Source: Pyrodictium sp. (lineage in GTDB: Archaea > Thermoproteota > Thermoprotei_A > Sulfolobales > Pyrodictiaceae). From it: 64,000 nucleotides of DNA. The first letter of the stretch is position 1, and each line of letters opens with the position of its first letter. A program made the translations under genes and the position numbers. Under the pieces are notes generated by a model. It was not told the DNA's origin and ran no database searches. It worked only from the letters and a program-made list of their open reading frames with translations. Shown piece after piece: positions 34,126-42,979 of the stretch. The stretch is from positions 496,050 through 560,049 of the forward strand of contig JABXKE010000002.1 of assembly GCA_013540595.1 (NCBI GenBank). Direction: 5' to 3'.

Positions 34126-35064
34126 GTGGTCTTGGAAGCTTTCGTAACAAAAGCTTATTCATATTTCGGCGGGATTGAAAATGATTTTAATAGTGCTAGA
34201 GTAATCGTTGTAGGTGTACCTTTCGAGGTTTCAACAACATACAAAACTGGTACACGGTTTGCTCCTTACGCAATAAGGATAGCTGCATCGAACATAGAGT
34301 TCTACTCTATACGTGCTAATATCGATGTTGATGAAGTACCTATACATGATCTAGGTGATATAATCATATCAAGTAACAGAGATGAGACACTTAAAAGAAT
34401 AGAAGAAGTTACTGCCACTCTGGTAGATAATGCAGATAATAAGCTCATAATATTCCTTGGCGGAGAACACACTATAACACTAGGTGTGATAAGAGGACTT
34501 ACTCGTAAAAAGAAGAATACGTGTGTAGTAAACATTGATGCACATTTCGACTTACGTGAAGAATACTTGGACGACAAATTTTCACATGCGAGTGTTATGA
34601 GGAGAATAGCAGAGCTAATATCGCCACGAAGTATAGTATTCTATGGTGTTAGAGCGTTTAGTAAAGAAGAAAAAGAATATGTGCTAAAGAACAACATTAC
34701 ATATGTTGACGCCAGAGAGATCCTTGAGTCGCCTTTACAGAGTACTGAAAAGATTCTAGAGAAGTTAAACAATCCAACAACTTGCGCCCATATACACGTT
34801 TCAGTTGATATGGACGTTTATGATCCCAGCTATGCGCCAGGCGTTGGTAACCCTGAACCAGAGGGATTGACTCCATCAACTATATTCGACTTCATACATA
34901 AACTAATTCCCAGGCTACAAAGTAACGGTCAAACTATAACAGTTGATGTTGTCGAGGTGTCGCCGCCAAACGACTGTAATGACATAACTTCAATTCTTGC
35001 AGCAAAGACTATTGTTGAAATTATTGCGTCGTGGTATACATCTAAGTATGGTCACAGAAAATAG
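34126..35064 (+). CDS. speB: Agmatinase/arginase-family ureohydrolase
   Basis: 312 aa, GTG start. The binuclear Mn site is complete: GGEHT (about 107-111), VVNIDAHFDLR (about 128-138) and VSVDMDVYDPSYAPGVGNPE near 226. Ureohydrolases of this type hydrolyse agmatine, or aminopropylagmatine in some archaea, to the diamine and urea. SpeE at 37088 and dys at 23204 place it in the polyamine-hypusine route. The exact substrate is an inference. Confidence 0.85.
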   Translation: MVLEAFVTKAYSYFGGIENDFNSARVIVVGVPFEVSTTYKTGTRFAPYAIRIAASNIEFYSIRANIDVDEVPIHDLGDIIISSNRDETLKRIEEVTATLVDNADNKLIIFLGGEHTITLGVIRGLTRKKKNTCVVNIDAHFDLREEYLDDKFSHASVMRRIAELISPRSIVFYGVRAFSKEEKEYVLKNNITYVDAREILESPLQSTEKILEKLNNPTTCAHIHVSVDMDVYDPSYAPGVGNPEPEGLTPSTIFDFIHKLIPRLQSNGQTITVDVVEVSPPNDCNDITSILAAKTIVEIIASWYTSKYGHRK

Positions 35065-35087
35065 TAGAGGTCTTGTGACGATTCGTA

Positions 35088-35285
35088 CTATATTGCTTTT
35101 ATGAGTTTTCTCCCGATAGGTCTTATCTTGTAAACAACCCTATATCCGCAGTAGGGACACTTTATGCTAGGCATGTACTCGAGGTCTAAGGCGGTAAATT
35201 CTCTGCCACATTTTCCGCACTTGTACCTTATCATTGATTTGTCCTCTATAGGTGTAAAGTCCTCTCCGATATGTGAGGTGCTCAT
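35088..35285 (-). CDS. rpoP: RNA polymerase subunit P (Rpo12)
   Basis: 65 aa. The zinc ribbon YKCGKCGREF and IKCPYCGYRVVYKIRP is diagnostic for the archaeal RpoP/Rpb12-like subunit, which joins Rpo3/Rpo10 in the assembly platform. The usual protein is about 45-50 aa; here 17 extra residues precede MIRYKCG. The ATG at 35285 has AGGAAG upstream while the internal ATG at 35234 has none, so the long form is preferred with some doubt. Confidence 0.9.
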   Translation of the reverse strand: MSTSHIGEDFTPIEDKSMIRYKCGKCGREFTALDLEYMPSIKCPYCGYRVVYKIRPIGRKLIKAI

Positions 35286-35426
35286 GACTTCCTAACCCGG
35301 CTCTAGTCGTTTGACACGAAACTCTTATAAGAATACCTCCCTACTGTAGTCTGCGTTGGGAACAAAGAAAACAGAATAATGGTTTGGATAGCCTAAAATA
35401 AGTGTCTGGGTAGGGATGTGTACTCC

Positions 35427-35738
35427 ATGAGTGGAGAACTATCTTCGCTTTGCGGTGGTCTCCCTCCTGAACTTTGTGAACAGCTTGCAAGAGAGCAACA
35501 AATCATCAAGATAAAGTTAGAGAAACGACGCTATGGGCGCGAAGTAACAATAATCGAGGGTTTGGATGAGAGAGAGATAAACCTTAAGAAGCTTGCATCA
35601 GAGCTTAAGTCTAAGCTGGCTACTGGTGGAACCTACAAGAACGGACGTATAGAACTGCAAGGAGATCATAGGCATAGAGTCAAAGAGATACTCATAGAGA
35701 TGGGCTTCCCAGAAGAGAACATAATAATAGTGGAGTAG
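35427..35738 (+). CDS. Translation initiation factor aIF1 (SUI1)
   Basis: 103 aa from ATG 35427; GTG 35418 would add three residues. The SUI1 domain is complete: [40 protein letters not shown] and [13 protein letters not shown]. aIF1 binds the small subunit near the P site and enforces start-codon choice, notable in a genome with many GTG/TTG and leaderless starts. It lies between rpoP and tfb in an information-processing cluster. Confidence 0.94.
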   Translation: MSGELSSLCGGLPPELCEQLAREQQIIKIKLEKRRYGREVTIIEGLDEREINLKKLASELKSKLATGGTYKNGRIELQGDHRHRVKEILIEMGFPEENIIIVE

Positions 35739-35920
35739 CCTTCTCCAAAAGAATACAATGCCAATACTCTTCTAGTAAAGTACTAGGCATAAATCACATT
35801 ATTTTGTGGTTACACTAACTATTTAGCTGAGCTATGTAATGAAGAATTACTTGTTCCTATTCATCTTCTAGCAAGTTATTGAAGAAAAAAGTTAAACTTA
35901 TTTTCCCTCACATGAAGGAC

Positions 35921-35950
35921 CTATATAAATTTAGAGAAAAACTTATAAAC
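35921..35950 (+). promoter_or_regulatory. Tandem TATA boxes and leader of tfb
   Basis: Within the 296 bp gap 35739-36034 two TATA-like elements occur, CTATATAAAT (35921-35930) and ACTTATAAAC (35941-35950), the second preceded by a purine-rich BRE-like GAGAAAAA. The leader that follows can form a hairpin, GGAGGC (35975-35980) with GCCTCT (35993-35998). GAGGTGA (36022-36028) is the ribosome site for GTG 36035. The rest of the gap is AT-rich without other signals. Confidence 0.5.
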
Positions 35951-36034
35951 CGTTTTTCGTGGAGTTGGGAAGATGGAGGCTTTAAAGATTCCGCCTCTAA
36001 CAATGGGGGATAAAGGTTTTAGAGGTGATTCAAT

Positions 36035-36979
36035 GTGGTAGGTGAGGAAATACCTTTCGATGAATATGAAAGTGTAGGTAGTGGCAGTGGTAAGTGTCCG
36101 CCAGAGTATATTGTATTCGATGAGGAGCGTGGTGAGTACATTTGTACACTTACTGGTGAAGTCGTAGAGGAAACTATCATAGATACAGGGCCCGAGTGGC
36201 GTGCTTATACTCCTGAAGAGAGGACTCGTAGAAGTCGTGTAGGTAGTCCTCTCACGCATACACTTCCTGACTATGGTATATTAACCACTATATCTAGTTA
36301 TAGGGATGCTTCTGGACGTAAACTTGAGGCACGCTTACGTATTGAGGCAAGTCGTTTGCGTCGATTACAAGCCAAGCTTCGTACGACTACGAGTATTGAG
36401 AAGAACATCGAGCAAGCCGCTAGAGAGATTAATCGTATTGTGGAGACTCTTAAGCTTCCAAGAAACATTATCGATTCAGCTATGATGATCTATAGACAGG
36501 CTGCAGAAAAAGGGCTAGTACGTGGTCGTAGTCTTGAGTCTATGGTTGCAGCAGCGATATATGCTGCTTGTCGCATACATAATATCCCCATAAGTATTGA
36601 TAAAATATCTGAGTATGTTAAGGGCGGAAGAAAGGAAGTCGCAAGGTGTTATAGACTTATCGTCCGTGAACTACAGCTCCGTATGCCAATAGTTGACCCA
36701 ACAAGATACGTGTCAAGAATAGTCTCAGCATTAAAGTTAAGCCCAGCTGTTGAACGTAGAGCAGCTGAAATACTGAGAGAAGCGAGACGTAGGGGCTTAA
36801 CTGCTGGCAAGGATCCTGCCGGGCTAGCAGCAGCTGCTATATACATTGCTGCACTCGAACTGGGAGATCGTAGAACACAGAAGGAGATAGCTGCAGCAGC
36901 TGGTGTGACTGAGGTCACAGTAAGAAACAGATACAAAGAACTTGTCCAGAAACTCAATATACCACTTCCTGCACAGTAA
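36035..36979 (+). CDS. tfb: Transcription factor B (TFIIB homologue)
   Basis: 314 aa, GTG start. The N-terminal ribbon has only two of the four usual cysteines (KCPPEYIVF and GEYICTLTGEVVEE), as in crenarchaeal TFBs. B-finger-like PEWRAYTPEERTRRSRVGSP follows, then two cyclin folds (GRSLESMVAAAIYAACRIHN and KDPAGLAAAAIYIAALELGD) and the C-terminal HTH TQKEIAAAAGVTEVTVRNRY that reads the BRE. It recruits RNA polymerase to TBP-TATA. Confidence 0.96.
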   Translation: MVGEEIPFDEYESVGSGSGKCPPEYIVFDEERGEYICTLTGEVVEETIIDTGPEWRAYTPEERTRRSRVGSPLTHTLPDYGILTTISSYRDASGRKLEARLRIEASRLRRLQAKLRTTTSIEKNIEQAAREINRIVETLKLPRNIIDSAMMIYRQAAEKGLVRGRSLESMVAAAIYAACRIHNIPISIDKISEYVKGGRKEVARCYRLIVRELQLRMPIVDPTRYVSRIVSALKLSPAVERRAAEILREARRRGLTAGKDPAGLAAAAIYIAALELGDRRTQKEIAAAAGVTEVTVRNRYKELVQKLNIPLPAQ

Positions 36980-37087
36980 CACGGATCCTTAATAATAATC
37001 AGTGTTGCAATAACGCTTCTACTCTTCATTTTCTTTTGAACTATCGCAATCTTATTCTTCTACTGCCCGTCCCCCTCTTCTAGTCTG

Positions 37088-37984
37088 GTGGTAATAGTGG
37101 AGGATCTCCAGAGCCTTGCACGACTCGAACTGCGCCAACCAACAGAGTACTTCGAAAGCATTTATGTGGTCGAGAAAGTGATTTATCAAGCACGTTCACA
37201 GTATCAAGAGATTATGGTTGTGGAGCTCAGAAACCTTGGTAAAACACTTATTCTTGATGGATGGATTCAAAGCACGCTTATAGATGAACACATATATCAC
37301 GAAGCTCTGGTTCATCCAGCTTTGTCTCTCCACCCAGAACCCCGTAGGGTTCTCATACTGGGCGGTGGTGAGGGTGCAACTCTGAGAGAGGTCTTAAAGC
37401 ATAATACTGTAGAGGAGGCCGTCATGGTTGACATTGATCCTGTAGTAATTGAAGTAGCTAAAAAGTATCTAGCTGAGTGGCACCAGGGTGCTTTCGAGGA
37501 CCCACGTTCCCGTGTTTACACTATGGACGGCTTTGAGTACGTCAGAAGAACTATTGATTCTGGAGAAAGATTTGATGTAGTGATAATGGATTTAACAGAT
37601 CCTTTTGGCCCAGAGATAGCATCAAAACTTTATACTGTTGAGGCTTTTAGCTTAATAAAGCAGGTGCTCAATCAGCAGGGTATACTAGTGCTTCAGGCTG
37701 GTTGTTCTACGCTATTCCCAAAGGCTTATGAGGCTGTAGAGAACTCTGTCAGAAGAGTATTTAGATATGTTACAGAATATGTGGCATGGATACCATCCTT
37801 CGGTTATATGAATAGCTTCATACTAGCTTCAGACAGTATAAACCCAGAGGATTACGTTGAGAGGCTTGTAGAAACTGTTGATAGTAGGCTTAGAGAGCGT
37901 GGTGTAAAGACAAGGTTCTTTAATGGAAAAAGAATGCTTGCGATGTTACTGTTTTCCGGTGTAAGGCTGGCAAAACCCGGGTGA
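37088..37984 (+). CDS. speE: Spermidine synthase-like aminopropyltransferase
   Basis: 298 aa, GTG start. LILDGWIQSTLIDEHIYHEA, then LILGGGEGATLREVLKHNTV (motif I at about 92-101), MVDIDPVVIEVAKKYL and DVVIMDLTDPFGP carry the decarboxylated-SAM and polyamine binding residues, including the gatekeeping aspartate. Archaeal SpeE enzymes often accept agmatine or several amines. Product may feed deoxyhypusine synthase. Follows tfb after 108 bp. Confidence 0.92.
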   Translation: MVIVEDLQSLARLELRQPTEYFESIYVVEKVIYQARSQYQEIMVVELRNLGKTLILDGWIQSTLIDEHIYHEALVHPALSLHPEPRRVLILGGGEGATLREVLKHNTVEEAVMVDIDPVVIEVAKKYLAEWHQGAFEDPRSRVYTMDGFEYVRRTIDSGERFDVVIMDLTDPFGPEIASKLYTVEAFSLIKQVLNQQGILVLQAGCSTLFPKAYEAVENSVRRVFRYVTEYVAWIPSFGYMNSFILASDSINPEDYVERLVETVDSRLRERGVKTRFFNGKRMLAMLLFSGVRLAKPG

Positions 37985-38002
37985 GAACTCTTTCCTAGTA
38001 TT

Positions 38003-38401
38003 TTACTCGTTTTTTGTGAAGTTCTTTAGTGTCATACCAAGCCTAATACAGACGTCTGTGAAAGCATCAACGAGTTCACGTGGTACCTCGTAGAGATATG
38101 CCCTACCACCCCTACGTAATGGGTAAGGTCTTCTTGTCACAAGACCGCGTCTGTAGAGTTCTCTGAGCGCTCTCCTGACAACTTCAGGGTTTCTGCCTAT
38201 TGCTCTAGCTATATCCTTGGGTATTTCACCGCGTCCACGAAGTATGAGGTAGGTTAGTACTTGTGCTTCTTCTTCGCTTAGCGAGAATGAACACTTCAAG
38301 AGGCATTTAAGCTTGGCTTCACTCATCTTAACTTTCTCTATGCTCTCATCGATGCGGACATTGAAGCCGAACGGGCGGGTCTCATAGATTAAGCTATCCA
38401 A
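38003..38401 (-). CDS. Winged-helix transcriptional regulator
   Basis: 132 aa. A TrmB/MarR-like winged helix occupies about 40-105: SLSEEEAQVLTYLILRGRGE, PKDIARAIGRNPEVVRRALR, ELYRRGLVTRRPYPLRRGGR and AYLYEVPRE. N-terminal cysteines (KCLLKC) may sense redox or metal. It converges on speE and is close to remnants of LysRS; its target is unknown. Confidence 0.7.
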   Translation of the reverse strand: MDSLIYETRPFGFNVRIDESIEKVKMSEAKLKCLLKCSFSLSEEEAQVLTYLILRGRGEIPKDIARAIGRNPEVVRRALRELYRRGLVTRRPYPLRRGGRAYLYEVPRELVDAFTDVCIRLGMTLKNFTKNE

Positions 38402-38502
38402 TCTTCTTCACCTATGTCCAAGTAAAAACTTGTGCTAGACCCGTTCTTTCTATGTAGTCTGCCTCTGTATATAAGTGTTTAGCACGTGTTAAAATTCAAA
38501 TC

Positions 38503-39435
38503 CTACCCTTCAAGTAGCAGTCTTCGGACAACGAACTCTTTTGGTAATAGTGAGAACAGTGGCGCAACTCTTGGCCCGCTATCTCTTCCAGTGAATAGCA
38601 TGTAGATGTACTTGTAGAACTCTCTCCTCTTTTGCGCGCTCCATCCACGTGTAAACTCTATCATTGTACTCTTTATTGATTCCTCATTCCATTCCTCAAT
38701 ACTGTCGAGCCTCTTTCCTAGCTCAACTATCAACTCCTGATACTCTCTTGGTATCTTTCCTATACTCTCCTTGCTAACCTCTTGTACTATTGTAATCTTG
38801 TAATGGTCTGGTGCATACTTTATTGTCCAATTATTTGCGCGTGGAAGTAGGTTTAGCACTCTATCTATGTCGAATCTCGAAGGTGTTGCTGCTATGTGCC
38901 CACTACGTTGTAGACGTTTTATAGCCTCAGTCTCCCATTTCTCCCTAGGAACTACTTGTGACAGTATAGCGAGATGAGTATATCCCACTTGTACAGGAAG
39001 TCTCTCCGGAGGCCGTCCTCTCACATAGCTAAGCTCATAACTCCTCTTCAGCAGGAGATCTTCATCCTCCTTACCAGTACTCTCAGCACCATAGTATATA
39101 CGTTCAGCCTTAAAGTATAAGTCATAGTATAATGGTATCTCGCGTAAACTTAGTACAAGCTTTCTCATGGGAGGTGTTTTTAGTACTAAGAATCTCATTA
39201 GTTCAGGAGTAGCCACTTCAAGCCATTCCTTAGGCGTAAAGCCTATGAAATCGCTACTACCCATGTCTTGTTCTTTACCATTCGGTAAGCGTATTGCTAC
39301 CCATTCATAGGCTATACCCTCAGGGGGATCTATGTTGAATACTGCTCTTGCTAATTCGTTCGCGCTGTCTCTACTTCCACCTGGTACTGCGTGGTCTTTC
39401 CCGTAAGGCTCAAAGGAGACCTCTAATGCCCACCA
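38503..39435 (-). pseudogene. C-terminal remnant of class I lysyl-tRNA synthetase
   Basis: An open frame runs from just after an in-frame TAA at 39466-39468 to 38503; homology begins near 39435. Its translation includes WWALEVSFEPYGKDHAVPGG, then the degenerate KMSKS region KEQDMGSSDFIGFTPKEWLE, then the helical C-terminal half (RRSYELSYVRG-like segments and RDSGPRVAPLFSLLPKEFVV). Full class I LysRS is about 520 aa with the HIGH motif in the first third; that half is absent, and the catalytic KMSKS lysine reads Asp. The 5' side is cut against the NOP2 remnant on the other strand. A class II LysRS must serve elsewhere. Confidence 0.82.
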
Positions 39436-39707
39436 AACACCAACCCATGCTACAACAAAAAGCGCTTAGAGAAGCCTTGAAGGCAGTAAAGCCTGGAGGA
39501 GTAGTAGTCTACGCAACGTGTACCCTGACGGTTGAAGAGAATGAGGATGTGGTCTCGAGTGTTGCGCGTGAGTTTAGCTATGATATCGAACGTGTTGAAC
39601 CGTTAATAGGTGTTGAAGGCTTAGTTGAGGGCACTCAGAGGCTTTATCCACACATATCAAGGTGTACTGGCGGCTTCGTCTCGGCTATAAGAGCTTTAAA
39701 ACGTTAA
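39426..39707 (+). pseudogene. C-terminal remnant of NOL1/NOP2/Sun m5C methyltransferase
   Basis: 93 aa from ATG 39426. The sequence ALREALKAVKPGGVVVYATC, TLTVEENEDVVSSVAREF and HISRCTGGFVSAIRALKR is the last third of an RNA m5C methyltransferase: the TC catalytic cysteine and the closing strand remain, while motif I, the PC loop and the RNA-binding N-terminus are missing. Its 5' end abuts the LysRS remnant, so one deletion between divergent genes explains both. Whether the stub is translated is unknown. Confidence 0.8.
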
Positions 39708-39713
39708 TCACGA

Positions 39714-39974
39714 TCATACTGGCTCGACAAGAATTTTCCTAGCCATTCCTCGCCCTATTGCTATAACTGCTCCTCTCACCTTCACCAGTATAGGACCGCC
39801 ATAATCCATGAGTACCTCGACAGTAGTACCTGGAGTAAGCCCCATCTCAGCAAGCCTCCTCAAAGCCCTAGTCCCGGTAGCAAGGCTTACAACACGAGCC
39901 TTCATACCAGGAGGTAGCTCGTCAAGCGTGAGTAAACGCTGCTTTCTAGCAGCATCCTCTGTAAACTTCACCAT
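39714..39974 (-). CDS. feoA: FeoA-domain protein
   Basis: 86 aa, SH3-like fold typical of FeoA: LTLDELPPGMKARVVSLATG, ALRRLAEMGLTPGTTVEVLM and GGPILVKVRGAVIAIGRGMA, ending in ARKILVEPV. FeoA assists the ferrous iron transporter FeoB or acts as a small regulator. No feoB is in the window. Its convergent neighbour, the methyltransferase stub, ends 6 bp away. Confidence 0.85.
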   Translation of the reverse strand: MVKFTEDAARKQRLLTLDELPPGMKARVVSLATGTRALRRLAEMGLTPGTTVEVLMDYGGPILVKVRGAVIAIGRGMARKILVEPV

Positions 39975-40037
39975 ATACCAGCCTCCAGTCCTCTAAGAAC
40001 TCTACTAATATAATTCACACAGTAGTAGTACCCGATA

Positions 40038-40724
40038 CTACTCTGTTCCAGTACTCCCTACATAATATAGCTGTAGTCGGCCAGACAGCTCAAGATATCT
40101 AAGCGCTGCATAACTTGAAACAAAGATCTTTTTAGCAACCCTGTAGACGTCCTCGTCCTCTCCACGTATCTTGATTTCTAGCACTACCGGAACAAGCCTC
40201 TTAACAACCTTGATGACCTCACTGTATCTCCTAGCTAGATCTCTAAGATACGTAAGCTGTTCTGGGAGTTCTCTCCCAGCCCTATACTTAAGCCTCTCAT
40301 AAGCTATCACAGGGTCAACATCAAGATAAACAACAATGTGGGGACGCAGCGCATACTTGTTCAGAGAATAGACCCACTCAAACTCGCTATAGTCTGGAAA
40401 CCCGTCGTATGTCTGGTATACGAGGCTTGAAACCCAGCTACGATCAGACACTATAATGCAACCTGGGCTTAGCTTCTTCTCGAGATCCATTGCCAGTAAT
40501 AACCTGTCGGCTGCAAATAATAAAGCCAAGAGCTTCTGGTTAAAGGCGTCAAGAGCCCCAGAAAGAAATCCCCTAATAATTCCTCCTATAGGACCCTTAC
40601 TTGGCTCCTCAACTACTCTTACACAGTACCCTATTCTGCTAAGGTACTCAGCAAGTAGCCGCGTATGCGTAGTCGTGCCGCTTCCATCTATTCCTTCAAG
40701 TACTATGTAAGCGTACTTGTCCAA
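40038..40724 (-). CDS. tmk: Thymidylate kinase
   Basis: 228 aa from TTG 40724. The P-loop YIVLEGIDGSGTTTHTRLLA comes at the very start, followed by VVEEPSKGPIGGIIRGFLSG and the DR motif SDRSWVSSLVYQ, then VVYLDVDPVIAYERLKYRAG. It phosphorylates dTMP to dTDP. Longer upstream frames are rejected because they would overlap the divergent flavoprotein gene at 40781 and add non-homologous residues. The C-terminus is about 20 residues longer than common. Confidence 0.88.
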   Translation of the reverse strand: MDKYAYIVLEGIDGSGTTTHTRLLAEYLSRIGYCVRVVEEPSKGPIGGIIRGFLSGALDAFNQKLLALLFAADRLLLAMDLEKKLSPGCIIVSDRSWVSSLVYQTYDGFPDYSEFEWVYSLNKYALRPHIVVYLDVDPVIAYERLKYRAGRELPEQLTYLRDLARRYSEVIKVVKRLVPVVLEIKIRGEDEDVYRVAKKIFVSSYAALRYLELSGRLQLYYVGSTGTE

Positions 40725-40780
40725 GCCCCAGTCCCCATCTAGTAATCCCAGATAGTTACAAAAGGGGATGAACAGTCTCC

Positions 40781-41575
40781 GTGCCAGTACAAGGGGTGTT
40801 AGTGTTGGCCACGTTAAAGGTTTTGGGGATAAATGCCTCAGCGCGGAAATATGGCAATACAGCAAAAATGCTCTATATAGCAATGAAAGCAGCTAGAGAC
40901 TATGGTGCAGAAACCGAGGTAATACACCTCTATGACTACCAGTTACAGCCGTGCATGGCATGCTACTCAGACAACCTATATGAGTGCTACTACCCCAAGA
41001 GCTGCACGTTCATAGGTCGCAAAGACGATTTCCGCTTAATAGCCGACAAGATCCTTGAGAGCGGCGCGATAATTATAGCCACGCCAGTCTATTGGTTTAA
41101 TGTCTCAGGCATACTAAAAACTCTCATAGACAGGCTTACAGCGCTAGAGAACGTTATCTATCACGTGGGGAAGAGTCTCCTTGACGGAAAAGTTGCTGGT
41201 GTTATTGCAGCAGGCGAAGAGGCTGGCGGAGCACAAGCCCTTTCATGGCTAGCATTCACATTGAACATGATGGGGATACACATACCAGCATGGGCAACTG
41301 CTTACTATCATGGTAAGGGAGATGTCCTCAAGAATAAGCAAGCAGTGTATCATGCCTACAATGTTGGTCGCTCAGTGGTCTTGGCGGCTAAGCTCCTTCA
41401 GAAGGAGAGCACTGATTGGTACATACAACCCCCAGGGGATAAAATCGCCTCTGCAATAAAGGAAGCTGAGCAGGAGGCTAAGAACCAGCTTGCGAATAGT
41501 ATAAGGGTGAGACCATGGGTACAAGAGCAGAAACCTATGCTGGGCCATTCTATCTTGGCGAAAAAGCAGTCATAA
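40781..41575 (+). CDS. NAD(P)H-dependent FMN reductase / iron-sulfur flavoprotein-like
   Basis: 264 aa. VLGINASARKYGNTAKMLYI binds FMN phosphate, and IIATPVYWFNVSGILKTLID is the second flavin-contact motif. Between them CMACYSDNLYECYYPKSC resembles the compact cysteine motif of archaeal Isf proteins, but with spacing C-x2-C-x7-C-x5-C instead of C-x2-C-x2-C-x5-C. Isf proteins carry a 4Fe-4S cluster and FMN in electron transfer. The last 20 codons overlap the asparaginase gene by 61 bp. Confidence 0.75.
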   Translation: MPVQGVLVLATLKVLGINASARKYGNTAKMLYIAMKAARDYGAETEVIHLYDYQLQPCMACYSDNLYECYYPKSCTFIGRKDDFRLIADKILESGAIIIATPVYWFNVSGILKTLIDRLTALENVIYHVGKSLLDGKVAGVIAAGEEAGGAQALSWLAFTLNMMGIHIPAWATAYYHGKGDVLKNKQAVYHAYNVGRSVVLAAKLLQKESTDWYIQPPGDKIASAIKEAEQEAKNQLANSIRVRPWVQEQKPMLGHSILAKKQS

Positions 41576-42468
41576 CGCATGGCGGGGCTGGTGGTTGGCG
41601 AGCAGCCTCTAATCTAGAAGATGTGATTAATGCAGTGCAATCTGCAGCTAGAGAAGCCCTTTCAGAGAATTCGCTTGAGGGCATGCTTGTTAAGGCGATA
41701 GTCGTACTTGAGGATAGTGGTGTGCTAAATGCTGGGCTTGGAAGTGTGCTCTCCATAGATGGCAAGTTAACTATGGATGCTGGGCTCATGTACGACGATC
41801 TTAGAGCCGGAGGTGTGGCTGCAGTAACCTACCCACGCAACCCAATAAGATTAGCAGACTGGGTTGCAAGGAATCTCTACCACGTACTGCTAGCTGGCCC
41901 AGAAGCAGACAAACTCGCTGAGAAGCTTGGCCTAAAGCGTCATCCCGGGCCTAGTGAGCGTGCATTAAAGCGATGGAAAGAGCTACTTGAACAAGTGAAA
42001 AACGGCAAGGGGCCAGAGTGGGCCCGTAAAATGGCATCTCTACTATTCGCTGATACTGTTGGCGCAGTAGTACTATATAATGGCCGCCTAGGAGCAGGCA
42101 CGAGTACTGGTGGGGTCGCCCTAAAACATCCAGCTAGGGTCGGCGATTCGCCCATCCCAGGTGCAGGATTCTATGTCGAGAAAGGTGTTGGGGGCTGTGC
42201 AGCTACGGGGATAGGTGAAACCATAATCTTAGGGCGCCCGTGTGTATACGCAGTAGAACTACTCAAGCAGGGCCTACCAGTCGAGGAGGCTGCACGGGCA
42301 GCTGTTGCAAGGCATACAGCGCTATTTGGGTCGGATAACTTGGGTATAATATTGCTCAACGCTGAAGGCTATGCTGCAGCTGCAATGAATACAGCTGGCA
42401 TGCCTGTAGGAATAGCAGGCAACAAACATGAAGCTAAAGGATTTATGTTACTACGGAGAGAAGAGTGA
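41515..42468 (+). CDS. Isoaspartyl peptidase / L-asparaginase (Ntn-hydrolase)
   Basis: 317 aa. An N-terminal [10 protein letters not shown] and the [20 protein letters not shown] block precede the autocleavage site, where Thr in [20 protein letters not shown] becomes the nucleophile; the second chain continues [20 protein letters not shown]. These enzymes cleave isoaspartyl dipeptides and asparagine, relevant to heat-damaged proteins. Overlap with the upstream flavoprotein and 4-bp-like spacing to L12 suggest one transcript. Confidence 0.9.
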   Translation: MGTRAETYAGPFYLGEKAVITHGGAGGWRAASNLEDVINAVQSAAREALSENSLEGMLVKAIVVLEDSGVLNAGLGSVLSIDGKLTMDAGLMYDDLRAGGVAAVTYPRNPIRLADWVARNLYHVLLAGPEADKLAEKLGLKRHPGPSERALKRWKELLEQVKNGKGPEWARKMASLLFADTVGAVVLYNGRLGAGTSTGGVALKHPARVGDSPIPGAGFYVEKGVGGCAATGIGETIILGRPCVYAVELLKQGLPVEEAARAAVARHTALFGSDNLGIILLNAEGYAAAAMNTAGMPVGIAGNKHEAKGFMLLRREE

Positions 42469-42545
42469 GCGGAAAAATAAAGAAGCCCCACGCAATAAGG
42501 GGACGTTTGGGTTCAGAAGAGGCGTGTCCGGAGGGGCATGGTGCC

Positions 42546-42875
42546 ATGGAGTACATCTATGCAAGTCTTCTACTCCACTCAGCTGGGAAGGAGATAACTG
42601 AGGAAACACTCAAAAAAGTGCTAGAAGCAGCAGGGATAGAGGTAGACGAGGCAAGAGTAAAGGCTGTAGTCGCCGCGCTCAAGAACATTAACATAGACGA
42701 GGTAATAAAGTCAGCTACAGCAATGCCAGTAGCACCAGCAGCCGTCCCAGCTGCCGCGGCTCCTGCAGCTGCTGAGGAGAAGAAAGAGGAGGAAGAGAAG
42801 GAGGAAGAAGAGAAGAAAGAAGAAGTAAGCGAAGAACAACTAGCAGCAGGACTAGAAAGCCTATTCGGATTCTAA
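42546..42875 (+). CDS. rpl12: Ribosomal protein L12/P1
   Basis: 109 aa from ATG 42546, which has GGAGG at 42530-42534. [20 protein letters not shown] is the archaeal start, then an alanine-rich hinge ([18 protein letters not shown]), an acidic Glu/Lys run and the C-terminal [10 protein letters not shown] that contacts elongation factors. An upstream in-frame GTG (42465) would add 27 non-homologous residues and is rejected. L12 usually follows L10; here it follows asparaginase, an unusual position. Confidence 0.93.
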   Translation: MEYIYASLLLHSAGKEITEETLKKVLEAAGIEVDEARVKAVVAALKNINIDEVIKSATAMPVAPAAVPAAAAPAAAEEKKEEEEKEEEEKKEEVSEEQLAAGLESLFGF

Positions 42876-42979
42876 ACACCAGCAAACCCACAGAGTCAAC
42901 AAACCTAAGAGCCACACCATCTAAGTGCAGCGTTTTTACCACTGTTAACTAAGCAAAACCTGGGTCTTTCTTAACAGTA

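Noticed and set aside
40725-40883. N-terminal extension of thymidylate kinase
   Set aside because: The extra residues overlap a divergent gene and precede a P-loop that normally lies at the start of the protein.
42465-42545. 27-residue N-terminal extension of L12
   Set aside because: Residues are not L12-like and a strong ribosome site precedes ATG 42546.
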